DNA of 16,488 nt from Solibacillus silvestris_B. GTDB taxonomy: Bacteria > Bacillota > Bacilli > Bacillales_A > Planococcaceae. Made by a program: the position numbers and the translations under genes. The stretch covers positions 1-16,488 of the forward strand of contig NZ_JBQCJW010000049.1 of assembly GCF_051967575.1 (NCBI RefSeq), given 5' to 3'. Positions 1-6,473 of the stretch are shown one piece after another (within the stretch, counting starts at the first letter, position 1; each line of letters opens with the position of its first letter). Under the pieces are notes generated by a model, which was not told the DNA's origin, ran no database searches, and saw only the letters and a program-made list of their open reading frames with translations.

Positions 1-222
1 CATGTCGGACACGTCCTCTCATATAAGTTATTTTACTAACTTAGCTCGATTATGTCCATGACTCTATATTACATCCATCGTTTAGGTATCCCTATATGGT
101 AGCATTTCCGTTCATTTGGATAAAGTATAATAAAATTATGCATTATATGAAACACCATATGACTATTGCATTCGAAATAAAGGTCATCCATCACATGCCA
201 GGAAAATTTTCCTGTAATTCAC
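1..222. other. Gene-free left edge of the window
   Basis: I see no open frame with a ribosome binding site here. The stretch is AT-rich and lies downstream of the minus-strand nitroreductase gene. Its only clear structure is a perfect 16-bp palindrome at 199-214 (CAGGAAAATTTTCCTG), listed separately. Confidence 0.5.
199..214 (-). terminator. Short palindrome after the nitroreductase gene
   Basis: A perfect 16-bp inverted repeat lies 9 bases past the nitroreductase stop codon. The stem is short and AT-rich in its centre, and no long U-run follows on the minus strand. It may be a weak terminator or a protein-binding site. The position favours a transcript end, but the call is weak. Confidence 0.3.
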
Positions 223-852
223 TTAGCTGGAAAAACGGATAATTTGTTCGAATGGTAAACGTGATGAATTACGTGCCGGCATGGCTGGCTTGCCGATAGC
301 GATTAAAATCATCGGCAGCTCATTGGCAGGCAGCTCATATTTTTTAGCGAATGCCGCTTTATCAAAGCCGCCCATTATTACTGTGTCATAGCCCATATCC
401 TTCGCTAAAAGTACAACTTGCATAGAGATTAAACCTGCATCTAAATGCGCAATATTAGTTCGTTCAATATCTGATAAATTGCTGTACATAGTTTCAGAAT
501 TGGCAATCATCATGTCAGCGATATCACGTGGCATATAGCCTAGCTCAACATTTAAATCATTTATTTGCTTAGCATTTTTATACATTTCATTATCGCCTAT
601 TACGGCAATAATCGCCGACGATGTTTCGATTTGCTCCTGATTAAATCCAGCGATGCGTAATTCTTTCTTTTGCTCTTGATCATCAATAACAAGGAAGCGC
701 CAGGATTGTAAGTTGCTCGATGATGGAGCGGATGTTGCTTGCTGTAAAATATGTTGAATTGTCTCACGAGGAATCGTAACATCCGGCTCATATTTGCGCA
801 CCGATTTGCGTTCTTCCATTAATTTTTCTAAAGCTGTTTTTTGTTGAGTCAT
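223..852 (-). CDS. Nitroreductase family protein (FMN-dependent NAD(P)H oxidoreductase)
   Basis: A 209-residue protein of the nitroreductase superfamily, which are cytosolic FMN homodimers that reduce quinones, nitroaromatics and similar electrophiles with NAD(P)H. Family marks are the N-terminal ERKSVRKYEP segment (FMN phosphate contacts), the SAPSSSNLQSWRF segment around residue 45, and the C-terminal stretch with LDAGLISMQVVLLAKDMGY followed by MGGFD. The length is usual for the MhqN/YdfN-like branch, which is my best guess for the subgroup. I chose the ATG at 852 over the GTG at 861, because GAAGG on the minus strand sits 9 bases before 852 and touches 861. It appears to be a single-gene unit with its own promoter and a palindrome overlapping it. 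The physiological substrate cannot be read from sequence. Confidence 0.9.
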   Translation of the reverse strand: MTQQKTALEKLMEERKSVRKYEPDVTIPRETIQHILQQATSAPSSSNLQSWRFLVIDDQEQKKELRIAGFNQEQIETSSAIIAVIGDNEMYKNAKQINDLNVELGYMPRDIADMMIANSETMYSNLSDIERTNIAHLDAGLISMQVVLLAKDMGYDTVIMGGFDKAAFAKKYELPANELPMILIAIGKPAMPARNSSRLPFEQIIRFSS

Positions 853-890
853 CGTTTTCACCCTTCTTTATTGAAATTGGAGCAGATTTT

Positions 891-919
891 ATTTTAGTTG
901 ATTAGTCAACAATTGACAA
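891..919 (-). promoter_or_regulatory. Sigma-A-type promoter of the nitroreductase gene with palindrome in the spacer
   Basis: On the minus strand there is a -35 TTGTCA (914-919) and a -10 TAAAAT (891-896) with a 17-bp spacer. Each box has one mismatch to consensus. The spacer contains the inverted repeat GTTGACTAATCAAC (897-910), directly next to the -10 box. A repressor bound there would block RNA polymerase, which would fit the thiol- or quinone-responsive control common for such nitroreductases. The regulator is not in the window. Confidence 0.5.
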
Positions 920-1084
920 GTCATGTGTTTTGTTCAGGGCTTTTTATAGAGGAAAACAGTACCCGGTAATTTTATATAGCGATCTTCAGATTACTGTGAA
1001 ACTTGTTCGCCATTGGGGATAGTGGACAAACCAAATTTATTTATAATCATTCAAATTTCCTCTTAATAGGCAAAGTGTTCAAGC

Positions 1085-1110
1085 ACAACATTTTCCCGTC
1101 CCATATGATA
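1085..1110 (+). promoter_or_regulatory. Candidate sigma-K promoter of the coat protein gene
   Basis: CATATGATA at 1102-1110 matches the sigma-K -10 consensus CATANNNTA exactly. A -35-like AC lies at 1085-1086, 15 bp upstream, one base shorter than the usual spacing. It lies 36 bases before the ATG of the CotZ-like gene, as expected for a late mother-cell coat gene. Confidence 0.5.
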
Positions 1111-1145
1111 AAAGGAATAATTATTATTTATCTGGAGGGAAGGAC

Positions 1146-1709
1146 ATGTATAACCATGAAAAAGAGAGCAGTTATAATGAGGAATATTTTCCAACATACA
1201 AAGAAGAAGGACATTGCAAAGGCAATTGCCAAAAGGGCAAACATAAAGGCGCTTGTGTCGAAGAAATTCTTGAAGCAATTTTAAAAGCACAAAGGAAAGT
1301 TGAGAAAGAGCACGACAAGAAATGTTCTTCATGTGATGAATCGTTTGAAGAACGTTTAGAAGAGAAAGAGCATAAAAAATTTAGCAAAAATACAATTCCG
1401 ATTATTCTGTATTGTGGGTGTGAACCATTTAAAGGTGAAGGAGTAACTGCTTGTCCAGTAGGGATGAAGGATAAAAAATTCGTATGTATTACTAGTTTTA
1501 TTTTCAAAATTAGGGATTTGAAAGATAATTGCGCTGAATTAGAACTTTTAACATTTAAACCAAGAAGAGATCGATGCGGAAAGATTCATAGCCCCTGTGA
1601 TCAAATCAATCATCAATATGTTGACGATCTAATGAAAACAGGGATTTGCATTAATGTTGATTTATCCTGCTTCTGTGCTGTTTCCACTTTGCCTGCTGTA
1701 CGATTGTAA
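1146..1709 (+). CDS. Spore coat protein of the CotY/CotZ/ExsY family
   Basis: A 187-residue cysteine-rich protein (about 15 Cys) resembling the coat crust and exosporium proteins CotY, CotZ and ExsY, which self-assemble into disulfide-linked sheets on the spore surface. The C-terminus reads KTGICINVDLSCFCAVSTL, closely matching the B. subtilis CotZ ending around NYCIEVDLDCFCAINCL as I recall it. Further marks are the LYCGCEPFKGEGVT segment near residue 90 and the CVEEILEAILKAQ helix near residue 37. A charged insert around residues 50-80 makes it longer than CotZ (about 148 residues). The start is fixed by GGAGG at 1134-1138, 7 bases before the ATG. A sigma-K-like promoter precedes it and a convergent terminator follows. 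It is probably expressed alone in the mother cell. Confidence 0.88.
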   Translation: MYNHEKESSYNEEYFPTYKEEGHCKGNCQKGKHKGACVEEILEAILKAQRKVEKEHDKKCSSCDESFEERLEEKEHKKFSKNTIPIILYCGCEPFKGEGVTACPVGMKDKKFVCITSFIFKIRDLKDNCAELELLTFKPRRDRCGKIHSPCDQINHQYVDDLMKTGICINVDLSCFCAVSTLPAVRL

Positions 1710-1725
1710 AATCTTTAAAGTCATA

Positions 1726-1755
1726 ATAGGTGAACTCACCCCACAGTTCACCTAT
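1726..1755. terminator. Bidirectional terminator between the coat gene and the ParM-partner gene
   Basis: A perfect 11-bp inverted repeat, ATAGGTGAACT (1726-1736) and AGTTCACCTAT (1745-1755), with an 8-base loop. It sits in the 51-bp gap between two convergent genes. No strong U-run follows on either strand, so termination efficiency is uncertain, but position and stem length support the call. Confidence 0.6.
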
Positions 1756-1760
1756 ATAAT

Positions 1761-2126
1761 TCACCCTCCGAAAACTTCCAGAATATTATCGACATCCTTT
1801 AAATCTAAATCGGTTGTTTTTGCCAATGCCATTTTCTTTGGCATGCGTACATATGCATTATTCATTTGATGTCTTTGCAGCATTTTTTTGATCTGGACTA
1901 ATTCTGTTAAAATATCTTCATTTGGCTGCCTTTTTTTAATCGGATGAAAGTATTCATTAAGAGCTGATAATATTAAATGAATGAGGGTCTGATTTTCGGT
2001 ATGGTATTCGATTTGATTAAAGATTTCTGTTGAAACCTCCAGTGTCTCACCACTTTTAACATCGATAAAACGGGGCGGGACTGTTAGTGCTGTCTGATTG
2101 ATGTAATCTGTATATAATTTAGACAT
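1761..2126 (-). CDS. Small partner protein of the ParM-like actin (ParR-like by position)
   Basis: A 121-residue basic protein encoded directly after the ParM-like gene in the same direction, with about 10 bases between. In ParM/Alp7A/AlfA systems this slot holds the small DNA-binding adaptor (ParR, Alp7R, AlfB) that links the filament to DNA. I see no unmistakable ribbon-helix-helix, so the role is inferred from position and size. The central part (HTENQTLIHLILSALNEYF, then KKMLQRHQM) looks helical, and the tail is acidic (DLDLKDVDNILEVFGG). I prefer the ATG at 2126, because AGAGG lies 9 bases before it. The in-frame ATGs at 2135 and 2132 lie too close to that site. It could also be an unrelated regulator. 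Confidence 0.6.
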   Translation of the reverse strand: MSKLYTDYINQTALTVPPRFIDVKSGETLEVSTEIFNQIEYHTENQTLIHLILSALNEYFHPIKKRQPNEDILTELVQIKKMLQRHQMNNAYVRMPKKMALAKTTDLDLKDVDNILEVFGG

Positions 2127-2138
2127 TTCCATCATCCT

Positions 2139-3326
2139 CTAATTTCTCACAGAGATTAGGTTTTCATTTTCTTGTTCTGCTTTTATTTGTTTCATTTTTG
2201 CAAGGATCATCAAGCCATGAACGTTTAATTTTTCCATATCTTCGGGGAAGGTTAATTGAATTGGTCGACCTCTATCAGCCCATCGAACGGCAACTTCCTG
2301 GATTTGCTTCTGTGCTAGTTTGGCAGCTCCCCCGACTGCAATATATCTTGTGGCTCCTTTAATTTCATTTGAACTGCTTCTGATTCGATCAAAATGTTCC
2401 AAGTACTTTATGGCCAGTGATTTTAATTGTGGGATAATATATTTGCTTATATCTTTTCGAACACCTGCAAAAGGCTCCACATACCATTCTGATTGTCCGG
2501 CAGCTAGTTTTTCTTCTAATTCAGCGCGTGAATCAAATTTATATAATTCATTTTTACTTACCTTTTGAATAATATTATCGAGGAATTGATTAACACCAAA
2601 TGTTTCCCCTTCTACAGAAGCAACCGGTTTATTATTCTTGATCCCAACAAAATCAACTGAATCTCCACCAAGATCTCCAATAATAATCCCTTTCTGTGAA
2701 TCCTTAACGAGCACATCATCTTTGACACCTAATGTCTCCTGATCTCGTGTTAACCCAATGTAAGCACAAGCACCTTCCGCACCGATAATGACATCTTTTA
2801 CATACAATTTAACTGATAATTCCTTTGGTTCTGAAACACCGGGTACCTTGCGGAAAATGATTGTATGTGTCCCTAATAACCGTTGTCTAAACTTTTCTTT
2901 CATTTCCTTATATTGAGTAGTTGGCAGTGATACCGCTAACTGATCGATATGATAGTGTATTTCGGTTTCCTCAGGACTTACGCAAATGGCATGAAATGCA
3001 GCCAAACCAAATAAGAGAATATAAGTGCGGTCTTCGTCGACCTTCTGATTATTAAATCCGGTTAAACTTACATCACGTTGTTTAGTTGCTGCCTTACCAA
3101 TATAGAATATTTCCCTTTTATCAATAATGGCATGACTTTTGAGTTCAACTATAAGACTTTCTTCAAATTTGATATCTCCCTCATCATAGGGTTTTTCATG
3201 GAATTCTTCATCGTATAAAGAGATTGCGTTTGGTATTTGGTAATCCCGATAATATCCATCATTGCATGACAGAGCTTTATACCAGCTATTCCCGCAATCA
3301 ACCGCAAGAAAGTTCTTTCCTTCCAT
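2139..3326 (-). CDS. ParM/Alp7A-like actin-family ATPase (plasmid-segregation type)
   Basis: A 395-residue protein of the bacterial actin-like ParM/StbA group, whose members polymerise with ATP and push or carry DNA through a small adaptor. The actin-fold motifs are visible: phosphate-1 loop LAVDCGNSWYKAL at residues 7-19 (D10, G12, K17), phosphate-2 loop IIGDLGGDSVDFVGI around D218, and adenosine loop YIAVGGAAKLA at 328-338. The length is normal for ParM-like proteins. The open frame continues 44 codons upstream, but the ATG at 3326 is preceded by AGAGGTGA at good spacing and begins right before the phosphate-1 loop. The small downstream gene completes a two-gene unit. Its placement among spore-surface genes is unusual. 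It could be a plasmid remnant in a chromosome, or the window could be plasmid DNA. Confidence 0.85.
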   Translation of the reverse strand: MEGKNFLAVDCGNSWYKALSCNDGYYRDYQIPNAISLYDEEFHEKPYDEGDIKFEESLIVELKSHAIIDKREIFYIGKAATKQRDVSLTGFNNQKVDEDRTYILLFGLAAFHAICVSPEETEIHYHIDQLAVSLPTTQYKEMKEKFRQRLLGTHTIIFRKVPGVSEPKELSVKLYVKDVIIGAEGACAYIGLTRDQETLGVKDDVLVKDSQKGIIIGDLGGDSVDFVGIKNNKPVASVEGETFGVNQFLDNIIQKVSKNELYKFDSRAELEEKLAAGQSEWYVEPFAGVRKDISKYIIPQLKSLAIKYLEHFDRIRSSSNEIKGATRYIAVGGAAKLAQKQIQEVAVRWADRGRPIQLTFPEDMEKLNVHGLMILAKMKQIKAEQENENLISVRN

Positions 3327-3482
3327 GTTTTCACTCACCTCTCTTTTCAATTGTATGCAAAACAATAGCCCACACGTGCCTGTACTTTTTAATTTCATGC
3401 TTAATATGATTTTAGGCAACCGCCCAAAGAGTAGGCATTTACCCCGCATATGATGCACTAATTGATATTTAGGAGGGGCAAG
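3327..3482. promoter_or_regulatory. Divergent control region between the actin gene and the first SPOCS-like gene
   Basis: This 156-bp gap must hold both divergent promoters. On the plus strand CATATGATG at 3447-3455 differs from the sigma-K -10 consensus (CATANNNTA) at the last base, and no AC lies at proper distance. On the minus strand TACAAT near the actin gene is a possible -10 without a good -35. A CACGTG palindrome lies at about 3373-3378. I found no iterated repeats of the kind expected for a parC centromere. Confidence 0.3.
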
Positions 3483-4241
3483 ATGTACGAAGATAAAAAA
3501 AATGATGTATGTAACTTTCCATTAAGCTTAAATGAGTGTGAAAATAAACCTCATAAACCCAATGTAAGTATTGGGAAAATATATACAAAAGTTCCTGTTG
3601 TATTAGCTGAACTCACTCTACAAGCAAATTTAGATGCCTGTATTAAATTTCCGAAGCCTGTCTTGGAAATAAAAGATGTCAAAAAACAGATTAAATTAGT
3701 GCAATGCAGATTGCTTCTGCCAACAGACAAATTATTTGTAAAAGGGTTTGTGCGAAAAAATATTCAATATGCGAGCCCAATGACAGAGCCTGAGTGTAAT
3801 TTAAAAACCCTTTCTTCAAGTATAAATTCCTTAACGGTTGATGTTCCTTTTAGTTGCGTAACGGAAATCAAACATTATTTGAGAAAACCTGTCCAGCCTT
3901 CAATCAACAAACGGAGTGAGTTCGATTTCTTAATTTCGGAATCATTGCCAAGCGGTTTTCCGGAAAAAGATGAATTTCTATCAAGCGATCTTTCTCAATT
4001 TCACCAAAACTCCACTCAATATTACAATGAATTACCATTTTGCGAGTTAGTTTCAAGTAATATTATTGAATGGGATGAAGCAATTGATCGAACTGATTTG
4101 TTAAAGGATGCTCCTATTGGTGAAGGTGTCTTTACTCAAGTTGAAGAAAAGATGGTCGTTGATATTACTTTAAAAGTACTTCAAAACCAACAAATCCGTG
4201 TGTCTTCAACAACAAATGACGATTGTGATGACTTTTGTTAA
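3483..4241 (+). CDS. SPOCS/CsxC-like putative spore-surface protein, paralogue 1
   Basis: A 252-residue protein sharing a set of motifs with the gene at 6474-7325: PVVLAE.TLQ near residue 36, EIK.VKK near residue 62, the LFVKGFVRKNIQYAS segment near residue 85, NELPFCELVSSN in the C-terminal third, and EKMVVDITLKVLQNQQI near the end. These resemble the SPOCS/DUF3794 and CsxC-type proteins of spore formers, found on or near the spore surface. The assignment is from memory of the motif pattern. There is no signal peptide or membrane segment. The Cys-containing tail (DDCDDFC) would suit disulfide cross-linking in a coat layer. The ATG at 3483 follows AGGAGGGG with 4 bases between. No terminator follows, so read-through into the next gene is likely. 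Confidence 0.65.
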   Translation: MYEDKKNDVCNFPLSLNECENKPHKPNVSIGKIYTKVPVVLAELTLQANLDACIKFPKPVLEIKDVKKQIKLVQCRLLLPTDKLFVKGFVRKNIQYASPMTEPECNLKTLSSSINSLTVDVPFSCVTEIKHYLRKPVQPSINKRSEFDFLISESLPSGFPEKDEFLSSDLSQFHQNSTQYYNELPFCELVSSNIIEWDEAIDRTDLLKDAPIGEGVFTQVEEKMVVDITLKVLQNQQIRVSSTTNDDCDDFC

Positions 4242-4398
4242 GGATTTAATAAATTCCAATATTTCCAGCTGAATTATAATACTTAACCTCAAGCAAGGAA
4301 ATTTTTGATCTCATTATTTAATGGAGTAATAAGAAATCTTTAGCTTTTCTTAAGGAGGGGAATGGAGGGGATGTTTATGAGCATTCCTTTCAAAAGCG
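4242..4398. other. Gap between the first and second spore-surface genes
   Basis: There is no hairpin with a U-run, so transcription may continue from the upstream gene. CATTATTTA at 4312-4320 is one mismatch from a sigma-K -10 box but lacks a partner AC. Near the end are two strong Shine-Dalgarno-like sequences (4352-4360 and 4364-4370), which serve a short open frame described separately. Confidence 0.35.
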
Positions 4399-4406
4399 AT
4401 GAATAA
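4371..4406 (+). CDS. Possible 11-codon leader peptide overlapping the next gene
   Basis: ATG at 4371 opens the frame MFMSIPFKSDE and stops at TAA 4404-4406. It overlaps the ATG of the 622-residue gene at 4399 in the arrangement ATGAATAA. The strong GGAGGGG and AAGGAGGGG sites lie directly before this short frame and about 29 bases before the large gene, which has no site of its own. Translation of the large gene may depend on ribosomes ending on this peptide. A second in-frame ATG is at 4377, 6 bases after GGAGGGG. Alternatively, a base change or indel has separated the original start from its gene. Confidence 0.4.
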   Translation: MFMSIPFKSDE

Positions 4407-6267
4407 TTTTCAAAATCCATTTGTAGACTCCGGCTCATATCAAGAGAAGGTTTATGATTATTATAGAAATCCTACTACCCCCCAAAGCATTCATTTCTCT
4501 TTAAGCAATAAGGGAGGATTCGAGCAGAAGGAAATCAGACAAAATCAGAAAAATAGTCAATATGACAATACAATAAAACATCCCATCTATATAAATCATC
4601 AATTAGAGAAAATAACCGAATCAAAACCAGTTATGTTTTCACCACCAAAAGTTGATTCGATACAAAAACCTGTGAATGAGGAGCCGATAGATGAGTTAGC
4701 ATTTAGTAATGCTCAAAGCAAAAACCCGAAAAATGAAAAAATGGACAAGAAAGAAGTAGTTTCCGCTTTAATTAAGGAATTTTCTCATATGCTGGATGAT
4801 ACTTCTTCTAAAAATGAAGGATTTGCAACACTTCAAGAAGACAAAGTTGAGAATGATTCCATTTTAAATTCGAATGAAAGTACATCCATAAATGTTCATG
4901 CGAAAAATGAAAATTTCGAAATGCTATTTGATGAATTTCGTTCCATGCTAGATGAGCGTGACAATCATTCAGTATCTGAAGGAAAGGATATTGAATTATT
5001 GAATGAAAACAACGACACTATTGAAGATAAATTTCTCACCATGCTTTCAGAAAGCGATGAGTTGCAGGAAGAGAAGCGGTATATTTACATGAATGAAGAA
5101 GATGCTGAATCGTTGGAAGAAAACAACGACACTACTGAAAATAAATTCTTCACCATGCTTTCAGAAAGCGATGAATTGCAGGAAGGGAAGCAGTGCATTT
5201 ACATGAATGAAGAAGATACTGAAACGTTGAATAAAAATAACAACACTATTGAAAATAAATTCTTCACCATGCTTTCGGAAAACGATGAGTTACTGGAAAA
5301 AAAGCAACAAAGTTCATTCACAAACTTGAAAGAGGCAAAATCAGATAAAATAAAGGATTTACCTAAAGTTGAGAAAATTCACTTTGTGCAAAGTGATAGT
5401 AATGAGTTGCTAGTACAGGAAAAAAACTCACCTGTTGACGATGAATTTCCTTCTACTCATGAAAAAAATAATAATGAAAAAGAATATAATATTGATGGCA
5501 AGCATGATTCATCACAACAAAAGAAATATTTACATTCACAAGAAAGAGAAGATACCGACACTCCCAACGATGAAATTCACTTGTGTGAAAAAAAACCTTC
5601 CTTTAAAAAGGATAAGAAAAGAAAGTATTGCATTAACAGAAATGAACCATTTAACAGAGCGTGTTTGAAGGAAGTTGACCATGGGCGGTTTGTTCAGGAA
5701 AACACCCATTTTATCGTGTCTGTCGAAAAGAAAAAAAAAACAACTGTCAAGATGGAAGTATTGCTGTGTAGATTAGAAACAGATATAGATATTGTTGAAA
5801 CAATTGATTTGTTAATGCCTCTTGATAATATCGTAAAAGTAGAATGGACCATCCAATCGCTTGATTGTAAAGTTGTATTAGCTTCAAAGTCAGTCTTTCT
5901 AAAAGGTGAATTCGTTGCAGAAATTGAATTTAGCAACAAAGCTTTGGAAAATAAAATTCAATCATTGAAAGTCTCTATTCCATGGTCAAAAACGGCAAAT
6001 ATTAACTGGCTAACAGTACCTGATTCTCCTCATGGCAGCCAAAGTGAATTTATGTTCCAATCTCAGCATGAATATGATCCCAGTTTCCATTATGAATATT
6101 ACCAAAAATTCGCAGAACCCATTCGTAGTCTATTAAATCAAATTAATTTTGTATGGCATCAGGAACTAAATTCAAAGGGGAAATATCTTCAAGTTAATGG
6201 TGTCGCTCAATTGTATATTCATTTCATGCAGGAACAATATGTTGAGCTGGATTGCTACTCGAAATAA
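4399..6267 (+). CDS. Large acidic repeat-containing putative spore-surface protein with C-terminal SPOCS-like domain
   Basis: A 622-residue protein. Residues 1 to about 410 are hydrophilic, Glu/Asp/Asn/Lys-rich and probably disordered. They contain three tandem 38-residue repeats (about 199-304) and five copies of a short motif F-x-x-M-L-[SD]-[DE], with F at about residues 128, 180, 212, 250 and 288. Residues about 420-622 form the only globular-looking part. It is beta-rich, with segments such as EVLLCRLETDIDIVE and SVFLKGEFVAEIEF that recall the fold pattern of the flanking genes. It may be what databases call a BC_2427 family protein, but this is recall. The start is the only possible ATG after the in-frame stop at 4378-4380, and it lacks a proper ribosome binding site. 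The context suggests a spore-layer protein. Confidence 0.6.
   Translation: MNNFQNPFVDSGSYQEKVYDYYRNPTTPQSIHFSLSNKGGFEQKEIRQNQKNSQYDNTIKHPIYINHQLEKITESKPVMFSPPKVDSIQKPVNEEPIDELAFSNAQSKNPKNEKMDKKEVVSALIKEFSHMLDDTSSKNEGFATLQEDKVENDSILNSNESTSINVHAKNENFEMLFDEFRSMLDERDNHSVSEGKDIELLNENNDTIEDKFLTMLSESDELQEEKRYIYMNEEDAESLEENNDTTENKFFTMLSESDELQEGKQCIYMNEEDTETLNKNNNTIENKFFTMLSENDELLEKKQQSSFTNLKEAKSDKIKDLPKVEKIHFVQSDSNELLVQEKNSPVDDEFPSTHEKNNNEKEYNIDGKHDSSQQKKYLHSQEREDTDTPNDEIHLCEKKPSFKKDKKRKYCINRNEPFNRACLKEVDHGRFVQENTHFIVSVEKKKKTTVKMEVLLCRLETDIDIVETIDLLMPLDNIVKVEWTIQSLDCKVVLASKSVFLKGEFVAEIEFSNKALENKIQSLKVSIPWSKTANINWLTVPDSPHGSQSEFMFQSQHEYDPSFHYEYYQKFAEPIRSLLNQINFVWHQELNSKGKYLQVNGVAQLYIHFMQEQYVELDCYSK
4993..5310 (+). 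repeat. Three in-frame 114-bp tandem repeats inside the large spore-surface gene
   Basis: Units start at 4993, 5107 and 5221 with a period of exactly 114 bp (38 codons). The third is incomplete. The core reads NNDT.E.KF.TMLSESDELQE in protein. The DNA copies are highly similar but not identical, which indicates a fairly recent duplication under selection for the reading frame. Confidence 0.9.
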
Positions 6268-6284
6268 AATTGAGTAGCTTTTTT
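6254..6284 (+). terminator. Intrinsic terminator of the large spore-surface gene
   Basis: Stem GCTACTC (6254-6260) and GAGTAGC (6272-6278), extendable by a G-T and an A-T pair, followed by six T at 6279-6284. The left arm overlaps the last codons of the gene. Confidence 0.85.
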
Positions 6285-6340
6285 GTGGTAGTAAGGGGGA
6301 CAGGCTTTGTCTTTTCGCAGCTTGCAGGAATTTTTGTAAC

Positions 6341-6355
6341 TTATATGTCATATAA
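6341..6355. promoter_or_regulatory. Perfect 7-1-7 palindrome upstream of the third spore-surface gene
   Basis: TTATATG and CATATAA are separated by a single T. It lies 44 bp before the -35 element of the sigma-K-like promoter, so it could be an operator or activator site. No regulator is known from this window. Confidence 0.35.
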
Positions 6356-6398
6356 ATGTTTTCTGAAAATGAATCAGATGACTATTTTACTTGCCTAA

Positions 6399-6425
6399 AC
6401 CCTAATTTCATTAATCCATATGTTA
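6399..6425 (+). promoter_or_regulatory. Sigma-K promoter of the third spore-surface gene
   Basis: AC at 6399-6400, a 16-bp spacer, then CATATGTTA at 6417-6425. This is an exact match to the sigma-K consensus (AC, 16-17 bp, CATANNNTA). It lies 48 bases before the start codon. It supports late mother-cell expression of the gene. Confidence 0.65.
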
Positions 6426-6431
6426 AGAGTG

Positions 6432-6446
6432 TAGAGTTTAACTCTA
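6432..6446. promoter_or_regulatory. Perfect 7-1-7 palindrome at the expected transcript start
   Basis: TAGAGTT and AACTCTA flank one T. It begins 7 bases after the -10 box, so it would lie at the extreme 5' end of the mRNA. It could be an operator. As RNA, the one-base centre would have to open into a small loop to form a 5' hairpin, which can stabilise messages. Both readings are inference. Confidence 0.4.
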
Positions 6447-6473
6447 ACAATAAATGAAAAGGAGGTTTAAATA

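Noticed and set aside
1003..1284. 93-codon plus-strand frame overlapping the start of the coat gene
   Set aside because: It is in another frame, has no ribosome site, and overlaps the well-supported CotZ-like gene and its promoter.
3327..3458. 44-codon N-terminal extension of the ParM-like protein
   Set aside because: The phosphate-1 loop begins right after the ATG at 3326, which has AGAGGTGA before it. The extension has no ribosome site and covers the divergent promoter region.
4371..4406. Programmed ribosomal frameshift joining the short frame to the large gene
   Set aside because: There is no slippery heptamer in the overlap. Coupled re-initiation at ATGAATAA explains the arrangement more simply.
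4993..5310. Repeat array considered as CRISPR or mobile-element repeats
   Set aside because: The 114-bp period is a multiple of three, lies wholly within one open frame and shows no spacers.
5435..5668. 77-codon plus-strand frame inside the large spore-surface gene
   Set aside because: It is a shadow of the Lys/Asn-rich coding region: Met/Lys/Ile-rich, with no start signals.
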